Source of the DNA: Halomonas sp. QHL1
GTDB lineage: Bacteria; Pseudomonadota; Gammaproteobacteria; Pseudomonadales; Halomonadaceae
NCBI RefSeq assembly: GCF_001882345.1
Contig: NZ_MINL01000001.1
Span: 3,605,852 to 3,669,851 of the forward strand
DNA: 64,000 nucleotides
Reading direction: 5' to 3'
A program made the position numbers and the translations under genes. The notes beneath the pieces are model-generated. The model saw only the letters and a list, made by a program, of their open reading frames with translations, did not search any database and was not told the DNA's origin. Positions within the stretch are counted from its first letter, which is position 1. Each line of letters begins with the position of its first letter. Below, piece after piece: positions 55,603 to 63,647 of the stretch.

Positions 55603-55817
55603 TTGTTCGTGTTAACACGACTTGTCGATGTCTTGCTGCTGCTTAACGCTTAGGGTTCGCTTTGAGCAGTTGCAAAGCGTGTAACGATTTTGCGTAACTG
55701 ATTGATTTTACAGCGTCCGTTGGCATTGTATAGATTTCGCCTAGATGCACAAAAGTTACACGCTATTATTGAGAAGTTTTTAACCCACTGAAATAAAACG
55801 CTATTATTTTAGAGTTG

Positions 55818-55832
55818 CTATGGAGTGGGAGT
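55818..55832 (+). other. attR-like boundary
   Basis: CTATGGAGTGGGAGT agrees with the guaA end at 14 of 15 bases. The next two bases (GA) complete GAG-TGG-GAG-TGA, that is, Glu-Trp-Glu-stop, as expected for an ancestral guaA 3' end. Confidence 0.75.
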
Positions 55833-55858
55833 GAGTTTTACTTGCTAGCTCTGTCCGC

Positions 55859-55884
55859 AAAAACCCGCCGAAAGGTGGGTTTTT
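55859..55884 (+). terminator. Displaced native guaA terminator
   Basis: AAAAACCCGCC/GGTGGGTTTTT with loop GAAA (one G-T pair) lies 27 bases past the attR-like repeat. With the element removed it would lie 25 bases after the guaA stop. Confidence 0.8.
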
Positions 55885-55931
55885 GGCGAATTAGAAGGGT
55901 CGAGTTACACAGTTCTCCTGGCTAATCGGTT

Positions 55932-55958
55932 CGCAACTATTTACATAGTTGCGTTTTC
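55932..55958 (+). terminator. Second plus-strand hairpin with T tract
   Basis: CGCAACTAT/ATAGTTGCG is a perfect 9-bp stem with loop TTAC and TTTT after it. It lies between the guaA-type terminator and the convergent DUF3732 remnant. Confidence 0.65.
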
Positions 55959-55967
55959 GTCAATCTG

Positions 55968-56861
55968 TTAGCTCCGCAGTGGCCAGTCAGAAGGAATAAG
56001 CTTCACCCCCGATGCCTTCGTCCACCGTCCCTTAACCGCCGCAACATACTCCGGGTCATTCTCGATGTAGGCATGCTCAATAAGGATAACTTGTAACCCA
56101 GCTTGGCGGGCAGTTTCTTCAAATAAAAACCGAACAATCTGTTGCATAGCCAACTGATCGTCATCTTTCTCCATTTCTTGTAGCCTTTTTTCGTCGCCAC
56201 CTTTGGGATAATAAGGACGGCTGATTTGATCAATGACTAGAAGACCAGGGACGGGGGCTTTGACTGTTTCAAAAAGTTTCTGAAGTGAAAAGGCAAGTGC
56301 TAGATGGATTGCTAGGTAGTTTTGGTCGGAACCGATCTCAGCCATCGTGAGAACTGCTCGTCGAGAAGGTTCGACAATAGAAAGGCCCGGCGTAGAGGAG
56401 AACACGACTCGTGAGTCTGTTGCAGGTAGCTCAGTAGGAAGGTCGGCGAGCATCTCAGTTGCGAAAGAACTCACCATGTTTTCCGCATCACGGAGGCGCT
56501 CTCTGCGCGCTTGAGGATCAACCTGGTCTCTGAGTTCCTCAATCCTAGATACAAGTGATGTAGAGTCTGCCAGATTGGTCTGGAAGTCTTTTGCTGTTGT
56601 CTCAAGGAACTGATCAATTCGCCCAATAACCCTCGCCCTATCATGAAAAAGTGGTCTGTTATCATCTGCTGCTTCCTCAAGCCGAACAAGTCCACTAAGC
56701 TGGGATTCAAGTTCGTTTAGACGCTCATATTTGCAACTAATTAAACTTTCTATGTGTTCACAGTGACTATCGAGGCGATGGCCTACTCCGTCGAACGCAA
56801 GAACTTCGCTTGAGACTAGATTTAGAGAGTTTTGAATTTGTTCGGCCATACTCTGACCCAC
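55968..56861 (-). pseudogene. 5'-truncated DUF3732 ABC-type ATPase
   Basis: The remaining 297 codons encode the C-terminal half of a DUF3732 SMC/Rad50-like ATPase: a coiled coil, a signature-like AEIGSDQNYLAIHLALAFSLQ, a Walker-B-like strand GLLVIDQISRPYYP, the DDDQLAMQQ helix and a switch His in VILIEHAYI. Walker A and the N-terminal half are missing. The frame stays open into the inverted repeat of the adjacent IS3-family element, and the only start codons are GTG at the junction and ATG 56849, so it has no natural 5' end. Full-length members are roughly twice as long and occur in conflict/defence loci. It is probably inactive. Confidence 0.75.
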
Positions 56862-56923
56862 TGAATCGCCCCAGGTTTCGTAGACACCTCTAGGCCTTAT
56901 ACTAAAGGTATCTAGGAGGATCC

Positions 56924-57202
56924 ATGAGCCGTCCCCGTTACACTGAAGAATTCAAAATCGAAGCCGTTAAACAGGTGGTAGAGCGTGGCCATCGAGTTGC
57001 CGAGGTCGCTGAGCGTTTAGGCGTGTCAGGCCACAGCTTGTACCACTGGATCAAACGCTACGATAAGCCGGTAGAACAACGGCAAGAAGATGATGATCTC
57101 CAAGCTGAAAACCGTCGTTTGAAGGCTGAACTAAAACGTGTGTCAGAAGAGCGAGATATATTAAAAAAGGCCACCGCGTACTTCGCCAGGGAGTCCGACT
57201 GA
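56924..57202 (+). CDS. IS3-family transposase OrfA
   Basis: This 92-residue protein has a helix-turn-helix (YTEEFKIEAVKQVVERGHRVAEVAERLGVSGHSLYHWIKRY) and a leucine-zipper-type coiled coil (DDLQAENRRLKAELKRVSEERDILKKATAYFA). It ends after the frameshift site AAAAAAG (57163-57169), where a -1 slip would give the OrfAB transposase. Confidence 0.95.
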   Translation: MSRPRYTEEFKIEAVKQVVERGHRVAEVAERLGVSGHSLYHWIKRYDKPVEQRQEDDDLQAENRRLKAELKRVSEERDILKKATAYFARESD

Positions 57203-57249
57203 GGTACGCGTTTATTCAAAAGCATGCGGGCCAATATCCGGTACGTCGC

Positions 57250-58077
57250 TTGTGCCGCATGATGGCCGTGCACCCTAGCGGCTACTACGCATGGTGCAAA
57301 AAAGCACTGTCTAATCGAGACCGGGTTGATCAGCGCCTCTTGGGATTGATCAAGCATGCGTGGCTTGAAAGCGGCGGTGTTTATGGATATCGCAAGGTCT
57401 ACCAGGATTTGCGTGAGGCTGGCGAAGCCTGCGGTAAGCACCGAGTGGCCCGCCTGATGCGTAGAGAAGGTTTACGCTCTCAGACCGGCTATCGACGACG
57501 CCCTGGCTGCTATGGCGGTGGAAAGCCGGCCATCGTATCACCCAACCATTTAGACCGTCAGTTTGAAGTAACAGCGCCAAATATGGCTTGGGTGACGGAT
57601 ATTACGTACATCCGAACGTACGAAGGCTGGCTTTACTTAGCGGTGGTTATCGACCTGTTTTCTCGTCAAGTGGTTGGCTGGTCGATGAAGTCACGTATGA
57701 CCACGGAGTTAGTGCTGGATGCTTTATTGTCGGCAGTTTGGCGACGCAAGCCACAAGGAACTGTGATGGTGCATTCGGATCAAGGAAGCCAGTTTAGCAG
57801 TGGAGACTGGCAAAGCTTTTTGAAAGCTAATCACCTGGTGGGCAGCATGAGCCGACGTGGTAACTGTCATGACAACGCCGTTGCTGAAAGCTTCTTTCAA
57901 CTCCTCAAGCGAGAGCGGATCAAGCGACAGATTTATTCGACACGGGAAGCGGCTAGACGCGACGTGTTCAATTACATTGAAATGTTCTACAACCCAAAGC
58001 GCCGACACGGCACAAGTGATAACTTGTCACCGGTTGAGTATGAAAGGCGTTACTTTAAGAGCCTAACGGGTGTCTAG
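57250..58077 (+). CDS. IS3-family transposase OrfB (DDE integrase domain)
   Basis: This 275-residue (from ATG) catalytic part lies in the -1 frame relative to OrfA. It has HTH_21 (YGYRKVYQDLREAGEACGKHRVARLMRREGL) and the rve DDE core: Asp in WVTDITYI, Asp in HSDQGSQFSS and Glu in AVAESFFQLLKRERI. The C-terminal FYNPKRRHGTSDNLSPVEYE is typical. The frame opens upstream of the ATG, so the native product is the frameshift fusion. No inactivating change is seen. Confidence 0.95.
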   Translation: MCRMMAVHPSGYYAWCKKALSNRDRVDQRLLGLIKHAWLESGGVYGYRKVYQDLREAGEACGKHRVARLMRREGLRSQTGYRRRPGCYGGGKPAIVSPNHLDRQFEVTAPNMAWVTDITYIRTYEGWLYLAVVIDLFSRQVVGWSMKSRMTTELVLDALLSAVWRRKPQGTVMVHSDQGSQFSSGDWQSFLKANHLVGSMSRRGNCHDNAVAESFFQLLKRERIKRQIYSTREAARRDVFNYIEMFYNPKRRHGTSDNLSPVEYERRYFKSLTGV

Positions 58078-58128
58078 AATATCCGGGGCGATTCAGTATT
58101 AGTTTATAAAAAGTGTATTTTAATCACT

Positions 58129-58947
58129 ATGAGTGATCAAAATGAGAGTAAATTAAACCGCCTGCTGACTGGGCTAAGCGATACCGGCGTCGTTTCCAGC
58201 CGGTGGTTAAGAGCGCATGGCTATTACAGTAGCTTGTTGGCCCGCTATGTCGCTAGTGGTTGGCTGGTCTCCCCGGCGCGTGGCGTATACATGCGAAAAG
58301 GAGGCTCCCTTGAGTGGGAAGGAGTGGTGAGCACGCTGCAACGGACGGAGGGATTGTCCCTGCATGTAGGCGGGCGCTTTGCTTTGGCTTGGCTGGGATA
58401 TGAGCACTACCTTCGGCTGGGCGAAGCCGCAGTGGTCACACTCTATGGGCCGGATCGTATGCCGGGGTGGGTGTACAAGTTGCCGTTGGTGGAGCGTATC
58501 GAACACTGCGGCAAAGGGCCCTTTGATCTGCCAGTTATTCCATTTACTGATGAGACAACGGATCAGGCGTTGTTGGACCAAGCTCTGGAACGGCGTGAAG
58601 CTGTGCAGAGCGGGGTGCTGGTGTGTTCGACCCCGGAGCGGGCCATGCTGGAGTTGTGTGATCAGGCGTCGGATGCTGGTGGGGTCTACGAGGTAGATGC
58701 ATTGATGCAGGGCATGGCCACCCTGCGTCCACAGCGGCTTGAAATGTTGTTGCGCCATTGCCACAGCATCAAGGCTAAGCGCCTGTTTCTGGCGCTGGCC
58801 GAACGTCATGGGCACGCTTGGTTTTCGCACCTATCGGTCAAGGGTGTGAATCTCGGTCGTGGCAAGCGATCGCTGGTTCCTGGGGGCCGTTTGCATTCCA
58901 AGTATCAAATTGTCCTACCGGGAGATCTTGATGAGCAGTTGGGATAA
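58129..58947 (+). CDS. abiEi: AbiEi-family type IV antitoxin
   Basis: This 272-residue protein has an N-terminal winged helix (VVSSRWLRAHGYYSSLLARYVASGWLVSPARGVYMRKG) followed by the AbiEi antitoxin domain (LSLHVGGRFALAWLGYEHYL, TPERAMLELCDQA). AbiEi represses the operon and counteracts the AbiEii nucleotidyltransferase without direct binding. The pair acts in abortive phage defence and plasmid or island stability. It overlaps the toxin gene by 17 bases. It begins 32 bases from the IS end, so its native promoter may be disturbed by the insertion. Confidence 0.88.
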   Translation: MSDQNESKLNRLLTGLSDTGVVSSRWLRAHGYYSSLLARYVASGWLVSPARGVYMRKGGSLEWEGVVSTLQRTEGLSLHVGGRFALAWLGYEHYLRLGEAAVVTLYGPDRMPGWVYKLPLVERIEHCGKGPFDLPVIPFTDETTDQALLDQALERREAVQSGVLVCSTPERAMLELCDQASDAGGVYEVDALMQGMATLRPQRLEMLLRHCHSIKAKRLFLALAERHGHAWFSHLSVKGVNLGRGKRSLVPGGRLHSKYQIVLPGDLDEQLG

Positions 58948-59869
58948 ACGCTACAGCGACCGGGTGCAGTTGCTGGTAGATATTCTGCCGGTGCTGGCAA
59001 AAGAAACCCGGTTTGCACTGAAGGGTGGAACCGCCATCAACTTGTTTGAGCATGATCTCCCCAGGCTATCAGTGGATATCGACCTGACCTGGCTGCCTGT
59101 GCAGGACTTTGAGACAGGTGTAGCGGCAATTTCAGCGGCATTGGAGCAGTTGGCGGAGACACTACGTGCCCGCCCTTTGCAATTACAGGTGCAGACATCG
59201 GGTGGCGCGAACACTGGGGGCATCACGCGATTGATTTGCAGCCGCGGCCGTGCACGTGTGCAGATCGAAACAACCCCGGTGATGCGAGGCACAGTACACC
59301 CGGTTCGAACGATGGTGGTCCAACCGGAAGTCGAACAGGCCTTCGGCTTTGCTTCAACACAGGTGCTCGATTTTGCCGATCTCTACGCTGGGAAATTGGC
59401 GGCGGCCTTGTCTCGTCAACATCCCAGGGATCTGTTCGACATAGGCTTGCTGCTGGAAGATGAACGCGCCGATGCGACATTGTGGCGAACCTTTCTGGTG
59501 TATCTGACGTGTAGCCCCAAACCGGCCTGGGAACTTCTGGCTCCCCGTGAACCGATGGATTTTGAGGCGATCTTCGATGCTCATTTCAAGGGAATGACCG
59601 CCAAGCCAGTGACGGCGGCGCAACTGCTGGAGAACAGAGCACGGTTACTGCTATGGATATCCGGAAAGCTGGATAAGCCGTCATGTGACTTTCTATGGTC
59701 CGTCGAAGATGAGCAGCCTGATTTTGAATTGATCAATCTTGAGGGGGCAGCAGCATTGCCGGGGGTAGGACGAAAGTTGCAAAATCTTGCTCGTCGCTCA
59801 AAGGCCAAGCGCCAGGCGGATCGCCATCAACTTGAACAGGTCCTGGCACGGATAGCATCTGATACGTGA
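58931..59869 (+). CDS. abiEii: AbiEii-family nucleotidyltransferase toxin
   Basis: This 312-residue protein has the DNA polymerase beta-type nucleotidyltransferase core FALKGGTAINLFEHDLPRLSVDIDLTWLP (GG ... DxD) and the conserved DLYAGKLAAALSRQHPRDLFDIGLLLE region of AbiEii toxins. Members modify tRNA by adding nucleotides and block growth. ATG 58931 with GGGAGATCTTG upstream is chosen. It is translationally coupled to abiEi. The motifs look intact. Confidence 0.9.
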   Translation: MSSWDKRYSDRVQLLVDILPVLAKETRFALKGGTAINLFEHDLPRLSVDIDLTWLPVQDFETGVAAISAALEQLAETLRARPLQLQVQTSGGANTGGITRLICSRGRARVQIETTPVMRGTVHPVRTMVVQPEVEQAFGFASTQVLDFADLYAGKLAAALSRQHPRDLFDIGLLLEDERADATLWRTFLVYLTCSPKPAWELLAPREPMDFEAIFDAHFKGMTAKPVTAAQLLENRARLLLWISGKLDKPSCDFLWSVEDEQPDFELINLEGAAALPGVGRKLQNLARRSKAKRQADRHQLEQVLARIASDT

Positions 59870-59892
59870 ACAATGGCACCCCTGCTGAACTC

Positions 59893-59955
59893 ATGAATGA
59901 TCAGCAAATAGAGATATTCACCAGCGAAGATGGGAAGCGTTTGGCCCCATTCTAA
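59893..59955 (+). pseudogene. Possible N-terminal fragment of a lost gene
   Basis: A 20-codon frame, MNDQQIEIFTSEDGKRLAPF, follows the AbiEii toxin gene. The start resembles the first residues of RhuM-type virulence/defence proteins (xxIxIYxSEDGxT), broken after the first strand. It could equally be chance; 20 residues are too few to decide. Confidence 0.2.
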
Positions 59956-60470
59956 GTGCCTTGCCCCCACAGCGTTTCTAGTGAACCACCTACCGGTGCG
60001 TTCTTGGGTAAAACCACGGAAGCCACCCGCGCTTGTGCTTCCGCAAGCTGTGTTGGGTCGCCGCGTTCTATTTCAGGGTCTTGCCCTGGTGGGTAAGCGC
60101 CTACCATGCAGAAGTCATCGTCCGCCTCCAGGCTGGCATGCCCAACGCCCGCTGGCAGCACCAGCACATCGCCTGCGTAAAGCATCAACTCCTGGCCGTT
60201 AGGGCCACCCAGCCGTGCCCGGGCCTGCCCGCGGAAGATGCCCAGTGATTCATGGGCAGTGGAGTGAAAGTGGTCAAAGTCATATAGGTGGTAGCGCCAT
60301 GCAGGGGGCCAGCCGTGGCGTTTGAACATGGCTTCAAAAGTATCGGCCCGCTTCTCTGCATCGCTGATGTCGAGAACCTGGCGGTAAATCAGCACCGGCA
60401 GTGGGGAGTTGGGAAAGCCGTTCGTTTCATCGCTGTCGAAATAGAGCGTTTCGGGCTGTGGGAGCTGCAC
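59952..60470 (-). CDS. Cupin domain protein (YjlB-like)
   Basis: This 172-residue single-cupin protein has FDHFHSTAHESLGIFRG (metal-binding His pair and Glu) as motif 1 and LYAGDVLVLPAGVGHAS (His) as motif 2. The N-terminal PVLIYR and the GWPPAWRYHLYDFDHFHS segment match the YjlB-type cupin family, whose function is unknown. No partner gene is apparent. It faces away from the AbiE pair and lies upstream of the restriction-modification locus in the opposite direction. Confidence 0.8.
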   Translation of the reverse strand: MQLPQPETLYFDSDETNGFPNSPLPVLIYRQVLDISDAEKRADTFEAMFKRHGWPPAWRYHLYDFDHFHSTAHESLGIFRGQARARLGGPNGQELMLYAGDVLVLPAGVGHASLEADDDFCMVGAYPPGQDPEIERGDPTQLAEAQARVASVVLPKNAPVGGSLETLWGQGT

Positions 60471-60831
60471 AATGATCTCCTACTTCTGAGCTGCGGATTT
60501 TGCGAATACCAGATTGAGCCTAGCAGCGCTTTTTTCATATTGCCGCTATTTCCGTGTCACAGGGCTACCAGGTTGCATCCCGCGATACGGTGCCATTTGA
60601 GGCAGCCCACTTGAAGGTAATTAACCCTTGGAAACCGCATCGTTCCCTAGGAGAATAACAACGATATGGTCACGCTTTTTAGAAGTGCCGTGCTGACCGA
60701 AGGCAGGGATAGTTTTCAGCCGATATAAACGTTTAAGGCGCCAATTACGTAGCTGGAAGATTTTTTTGAGTTGAGTTTTTATCAAGCGAGTAACTTTTAA
60801 AAGTAAGAACATAATAGAGATAGAAGGACGT
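60471..60831. other. 361-base gap before the type III R-M locus
   Basis: No supported gene; a 63-codon minus-strand frame inside looks like chance. The right half is AT-rich and presumably carries the mod promoter. AGAAGGACGT lies directly before the mod ATG. No simple-sequence repeat of the kind used for phase variation of mod genes is seen. Confidence 0.45.
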
Positions 60832-62718
60832 ATGGAAAAAATAGCAGCAGCCGATTCGGAAGCCCAGTCAGCCGACCTAGTCGCTCAAAACATAGAGCAA
60901 TTGAAAGCATTATTTCCTGAATTGGTCACTGAAGGCGCCAATGGCGTGTCCGTCAACGTCGACGTACTTAAGTCACTGGTGGGCGATGTCGCTATCACTG
61001 ATGCCGATGAAAAATACGGACTCAACTGGCACGGTAAGCGTAGTGCGCGTCAATTAGCCTTAACGCCTAGCATGGGAACGCTGCGGCCCTTCAAGGAAAA
61101 AAGTCTCGATTGGGAAACTACCCGGAATTTGATGATCGAGGGTGACAATCTCGAAGTGCTCAAACAGCTGCAGAAGAGTTACGCCGGAAAAGTAAAGCTT
61201 ATCTATATCGATCCTCCTTATAACACGGGAAAGGACTTCGTTTATCCGGATAACTTTCAGGATAATATTAAAAACTATCTTAAAATGACCGGCCAGATAG
61301 ACGGCGGGGAGAGGATAAGCAGCAATTTTGAAACTAGCGGTCGGTTTCATACAGACTGGCTAAATATGATCTATCCAAGGCTGAAGTTAGCCCGTAACTT
61401 ACTTTGCGAAGATGGCGTGATTTTTATGTCCATTGATGATGGTGAGGTAGCCAATCTTCGTAAAGTGAGTGACGAGATATTCGGTGAGGAAAATTTCATT
61501 GCCAACGTTGTATGGCAAAAAAAATACACACGTTCCAACGATGCCAAGTGGTTTTCAGACAATCATGACCATATTCTGGTCTACGGTAAAAATAAAAGCC
61601 TAGTAACGTTTAATGGGCAAGAGCGGAATGCCGATCAGATTCGCGCCTATAAAAATCCCGATGACCACTTTAAGGGACCTTGGAAGGCCACGCCGCTCCA
61701 TGCGAAAAGCGGCACGAATACCAAACCTTACACCTTTAATAATGGGATCGTATGGGCGCCCCCTAAAGGCACCTATCGCCGGTTCAATGATGCCTCAATG
61801 CGGCAGATGGATGAATCCAATGAAATCTGGTTTGGCGAGAAGGGTGACCAGACGCCTCAAAAAAAATCATTCTTAAGTGAAGTGAAACAAGGGGTTACTC
61901 CCGTTACGTTGTGGCCATACCAAGAAGTTGGCCACAATCATGAGGCCAATAGTGATCTTAAAGCTTTAGGGCTTGGCGGTATTTTTGATAACCCCAAGCC
62001 GGTTAGGCTTGTGCAACGAATGATTAATCTGGCAACGAGCACTGATAAAGAGCACATTGTGCTAGATTTTTTCGCTGGTTCAGGCACAACGGCACATGCT
62101 GTTCTTGATGCAAATGCTCAAGATCAAGGGAACAGGCGTTTCATTTGTGTTCAGCTCCCAGAGCCTTTAGGCAATATTAATCATGATGAAGCGCTAAAGC
62201 TGGATAATATCGCTGAAATAACCGCTGAGCGGATTCGTCGGTCAATTAATCGGATCAGTGAAAATCAGCCGGAATATGCCGGCGATCTTGGCTTTCGTGT
62301 TCTCGGCTTGAGCACTTCTAATGTACGTGCTTGGAATCCCCAGCCTGCCAATCTAGAGCAATCTCTTCTAGAGAACGTCAATCATCTGGTCGATGAGCGT
62401 AGTGAAGAAGATATCCTTTGTGAATTGTTATTAAAATTAGGACACGATATTTGTGTACCTATCGAGTCTCGCACTATTGCTGACCATCATGTTTATTCTA
62501 TTAGTGGTGGCACATTAATAGCTTGCTTCGCACGTTCAATTCCAACTTCCGATGTAGAAGCGTTGGCTTCGGGAATCGTTCAGTGGTACCAAGAGCACGC
62601 ATCAGCCGCCGAGGTCACCTGTGTCTTTCTTGATGAGGCTTTTGCCGATGATGTTGCCAAGTTGAATATGTCAGCCATTCTGCAGCAGTCTGGCATTAAA
62701 AATTTGCGCAGCTTATAG
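60832..62718 (+). CDS. mod: Type III restriction-modification methyltransferase (Mod)
   Basis: This 628-residue N6-adenine methyltransferase of the beta class has DPPYNTGKDFVY (motif IV, residues 127-130) before the SAM-binding FAGSGTT (motif I, residues 414-420). Other family features are LMIEGDNLEVLKQLQKSYAGKVKLIYIDPPY, TDWLNMIYPRLKLARNLLCEDGVIFMSIDDGEV and the target-recognition stretch between about 230 and 380. Mod sets sequence specificity for both methylation and restriction. A nuclease-like gene starts 8 bases after it and res follows, forming one operon. Confidence 0.94.
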   Translation: MEKIAAADSEAQSADLVAQNIEQLKALFPELVTEGANGVSVNVDVLKSLVGDVAITDADEKYGLNWHGKRSARQLALTPSMGTLRPFKEKSLDWETTRNLMIEGDNLEVLKQLQKSYAGKVKLIYIDPPYNTGKDFVYPDNFQDNIKNYLKMTGQIDGGERISSNFETSGRFHTDWLNMIYPRLKLARNLLCEDGVIFMSIDDGEVANLRKVSDEIFGEENFIANVVWQKKYTRSNDAKWFSDNHDHILVYGKNKSLVTFNGQERNADQIRAYKNPDDHFKGPWKATPLHAKSGTNTKPYTFNNGIVWAPPKGTYRRFNDASMRQMDESNEIWFGEKGDQTPQKKSFLSEVKQGVTPVTLWPYQEVGHNHEANSDLKALGLGGIFDNPKPVRLVQRMINLATSTDKEHIVLDFFAGSGTTAHAVLDANAQDQGNRRFICVQLPEPLGNINHDEALKLDNIAEITAERIRRSINRISENQPEYAGDLGFRVLGLSTSNVRAWNPQPANLEQSLLENVNHLVDERSEEDILCELLLKLGHDICVPIESRTIADHHVYSISGGTLIACFARSIPTSDVEALASGIVQWYQEHASAAEVTCVFLDEAFADDVAKLNMSAILQQSGIKNLRSL

Positions 62719-62726
62719 ACGTTAAT

Positions 62727-63647
62727 ATGTTCATTACTCCTCTTCAGCAAGCATCATGCGCAGACAGGAATTCTGTGAGCTGTGGCCCTGACCCGAGTGA
62801 TTGGATTGCACCCTCGCTACCCGTCGGTTGGCGCTTGTTGAGCTTTCACTTTTTCGTCGACTGGATGCAGTCGCCGCCTCACTTAGCCAATAGAGTGTGG
62901 CTGGCTCGTCAGGTGCGATTTGAACACGAGAGTGAAATGGCGAAAGAGCTAGAAAGCAATCTTTTGAATATGTTTAATCAAAGTGATGATCGAAATTGCT
63001 TTGATGGGCTTGAGGATGTGTGCCGGAAATATAGCCATGATTTGTCAGCCATGATTCTTCCCGATATTCCTGTGTCTGTTATTACTGAGCAAACGCCCAT
63101 ATGGGTAATAAGAAGAACAGAAAATGCCGATTTAGGGATAGGAAAGTATTCGGTTAACAGCCTCAAAAAGGCGATACAGTTCCATTCTGGCGGCCCTGTA
63201 AAAGTAGGAACGAAGGGCCTGACATATGGGACAAGCGCCGTTGAATGCTTTCTTTCTGGCTCCGACGCAGCCTTTCCCGGCGATGCTGATGGGGTCGTGG
63301 TGGATGATCAGAATCAGGTTCGGTGTGTTATAGAGTATAAAAAACACACGATTGGGGATGCGTTAGATAACCATCTTATAAACAGGTACTACCCTAGTCC
63401 CGATGGTCGAAAATATAAGCGCCTTGAGGCGCTAAGGTTACATTATGAACGTGTGAACCAATCCCCTACGCCGTTGGTTATTGTGTATTTTTCGACGAGA
63501 GAGCCAGTGATACGGCTGCAAGAAATAGATCGGCTGAATGATGATTCCGTTGATATTCGTCGTGACTCGGGAAATATAAATATTGATGGAAAGCATTCCA
63601 ACGATATTTCTAAACAAGTCATTCAATGGCTGGGCATACAGATATGA
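62727..63647 (+). CDS. PD-(D/E)XK nuclease-like protein between mod and res
   Basis: This 306-residue protein is not a usual subunit of type III systems, and I do not recognise a named family. The middle part has a plausible nuclease core: Glu173 in AVECFLS, Asp186/Asp188 in FPGDADGVVVDD, and Glu203-x-Lys205 in RCVIEYKKH, the D-(x)n-ExK arrangement of restriction-type nucleases. The strand after it and the basic stretch DGRKYKRLEALRLHYERV fit the fold. It overlaps res by 4 bases (ATGA) and follows mod by 8, so it is made with both. It may be an added effector or specificity partner. Function is inferred. Confidence 0.6.
   Translation: MFITPLQQASCADRNSVSCGPDPSDWIAPSLPVGWRLLSFHFFVDWMQSPPHLANRVWLARQVRFEHESEMAKELESNLLNMFNQSDDRNCFDGLEDVCRKYSHDLSAMILPDIPVSVITEQTPIWVIRRTENADLGIGKYSVNSLKKAIQFHSGGPVKVGTKGLTYGTSAVECFLSGSDAAFPGDADGVVVDDQNQVRCVIEYKKHTIGDALDNHLINRYYPSPDGRKYKRLEALRLHYERVNQSPTPLVIVYFSTREPVIRLQEIDRLNDDSVDIRRDSGNINIDGKHSNDISKQVIQWLGIQI

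Larger units (their letters stand above)
49270..55832. mobile_element. Integrated element (about 6.56 kb) at the 3' end of guaA
   Basis: The element is bounded by CTATTGAGTGGGAGT in the guaA end (49270) and CTATGGAGTGGGAGT (55818), which agree at 14 of 15 bases. An integrase gene lies next to guaA. Its contents are visibly AT-richer than the flanking housekeeping genes and are mostly unknown small proteins, with a HUH Rep-like protein and a second tyrosine recombinase. Sequence TGCACAAAAG recurs near both ends. Immediately past the right repeat is a rho-independent terminator in the place expected for guaA. guaA is a known integration hotspot for genomic islands. Confidence 0.82.
55603..55967. 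other. Right boundary region without genes
   Basis: This region contains a perfect 12-bp palindrome CGTGTTAACACG (55608-55619), the TGCACAAAAGT arm-like motif (55746-55756), the attR-like repeat and two plus-strand terminators. I see no coding sequence. Confidence 0.6.
56860..58097 (+). mobile_element. IS3-family insertion sequence (about 1.24 kb)
   Basis: Terminal inverted repeats ACTGAATCGCCCC (56860-56872) and GGGGCGATTCAGT (58085-58097) enclose orfA and orfB in the IS3 arrangement with an A6G frameshift site. The repeats extend further imperfectly (GTAGACACC / GGTGTCTA). The bases outside the two ends (CCC and ATT, or CAC and GTA if the ends are TGA/TCA) do not match, so no target-site duplication is present. 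That suggests a deletion or recombination next to the element after insertion. Confidence 0.93.

Noticed and set aside
57163..57169. A6G tract as a disabling frameshift in the IS transposase
   Set aside because: A -1 shift at an A6G tract is the normal programmed mechanism for IS3-family OrfAB production, and the two frames are in the expected relation.
60621..60812. 63-codon minus-strand frame upstream of mod
   Set aside because: Basic, low-complexity product (QLRNWRLKRLYRLKT) in an AT-rich promoter region, with no support for coding.
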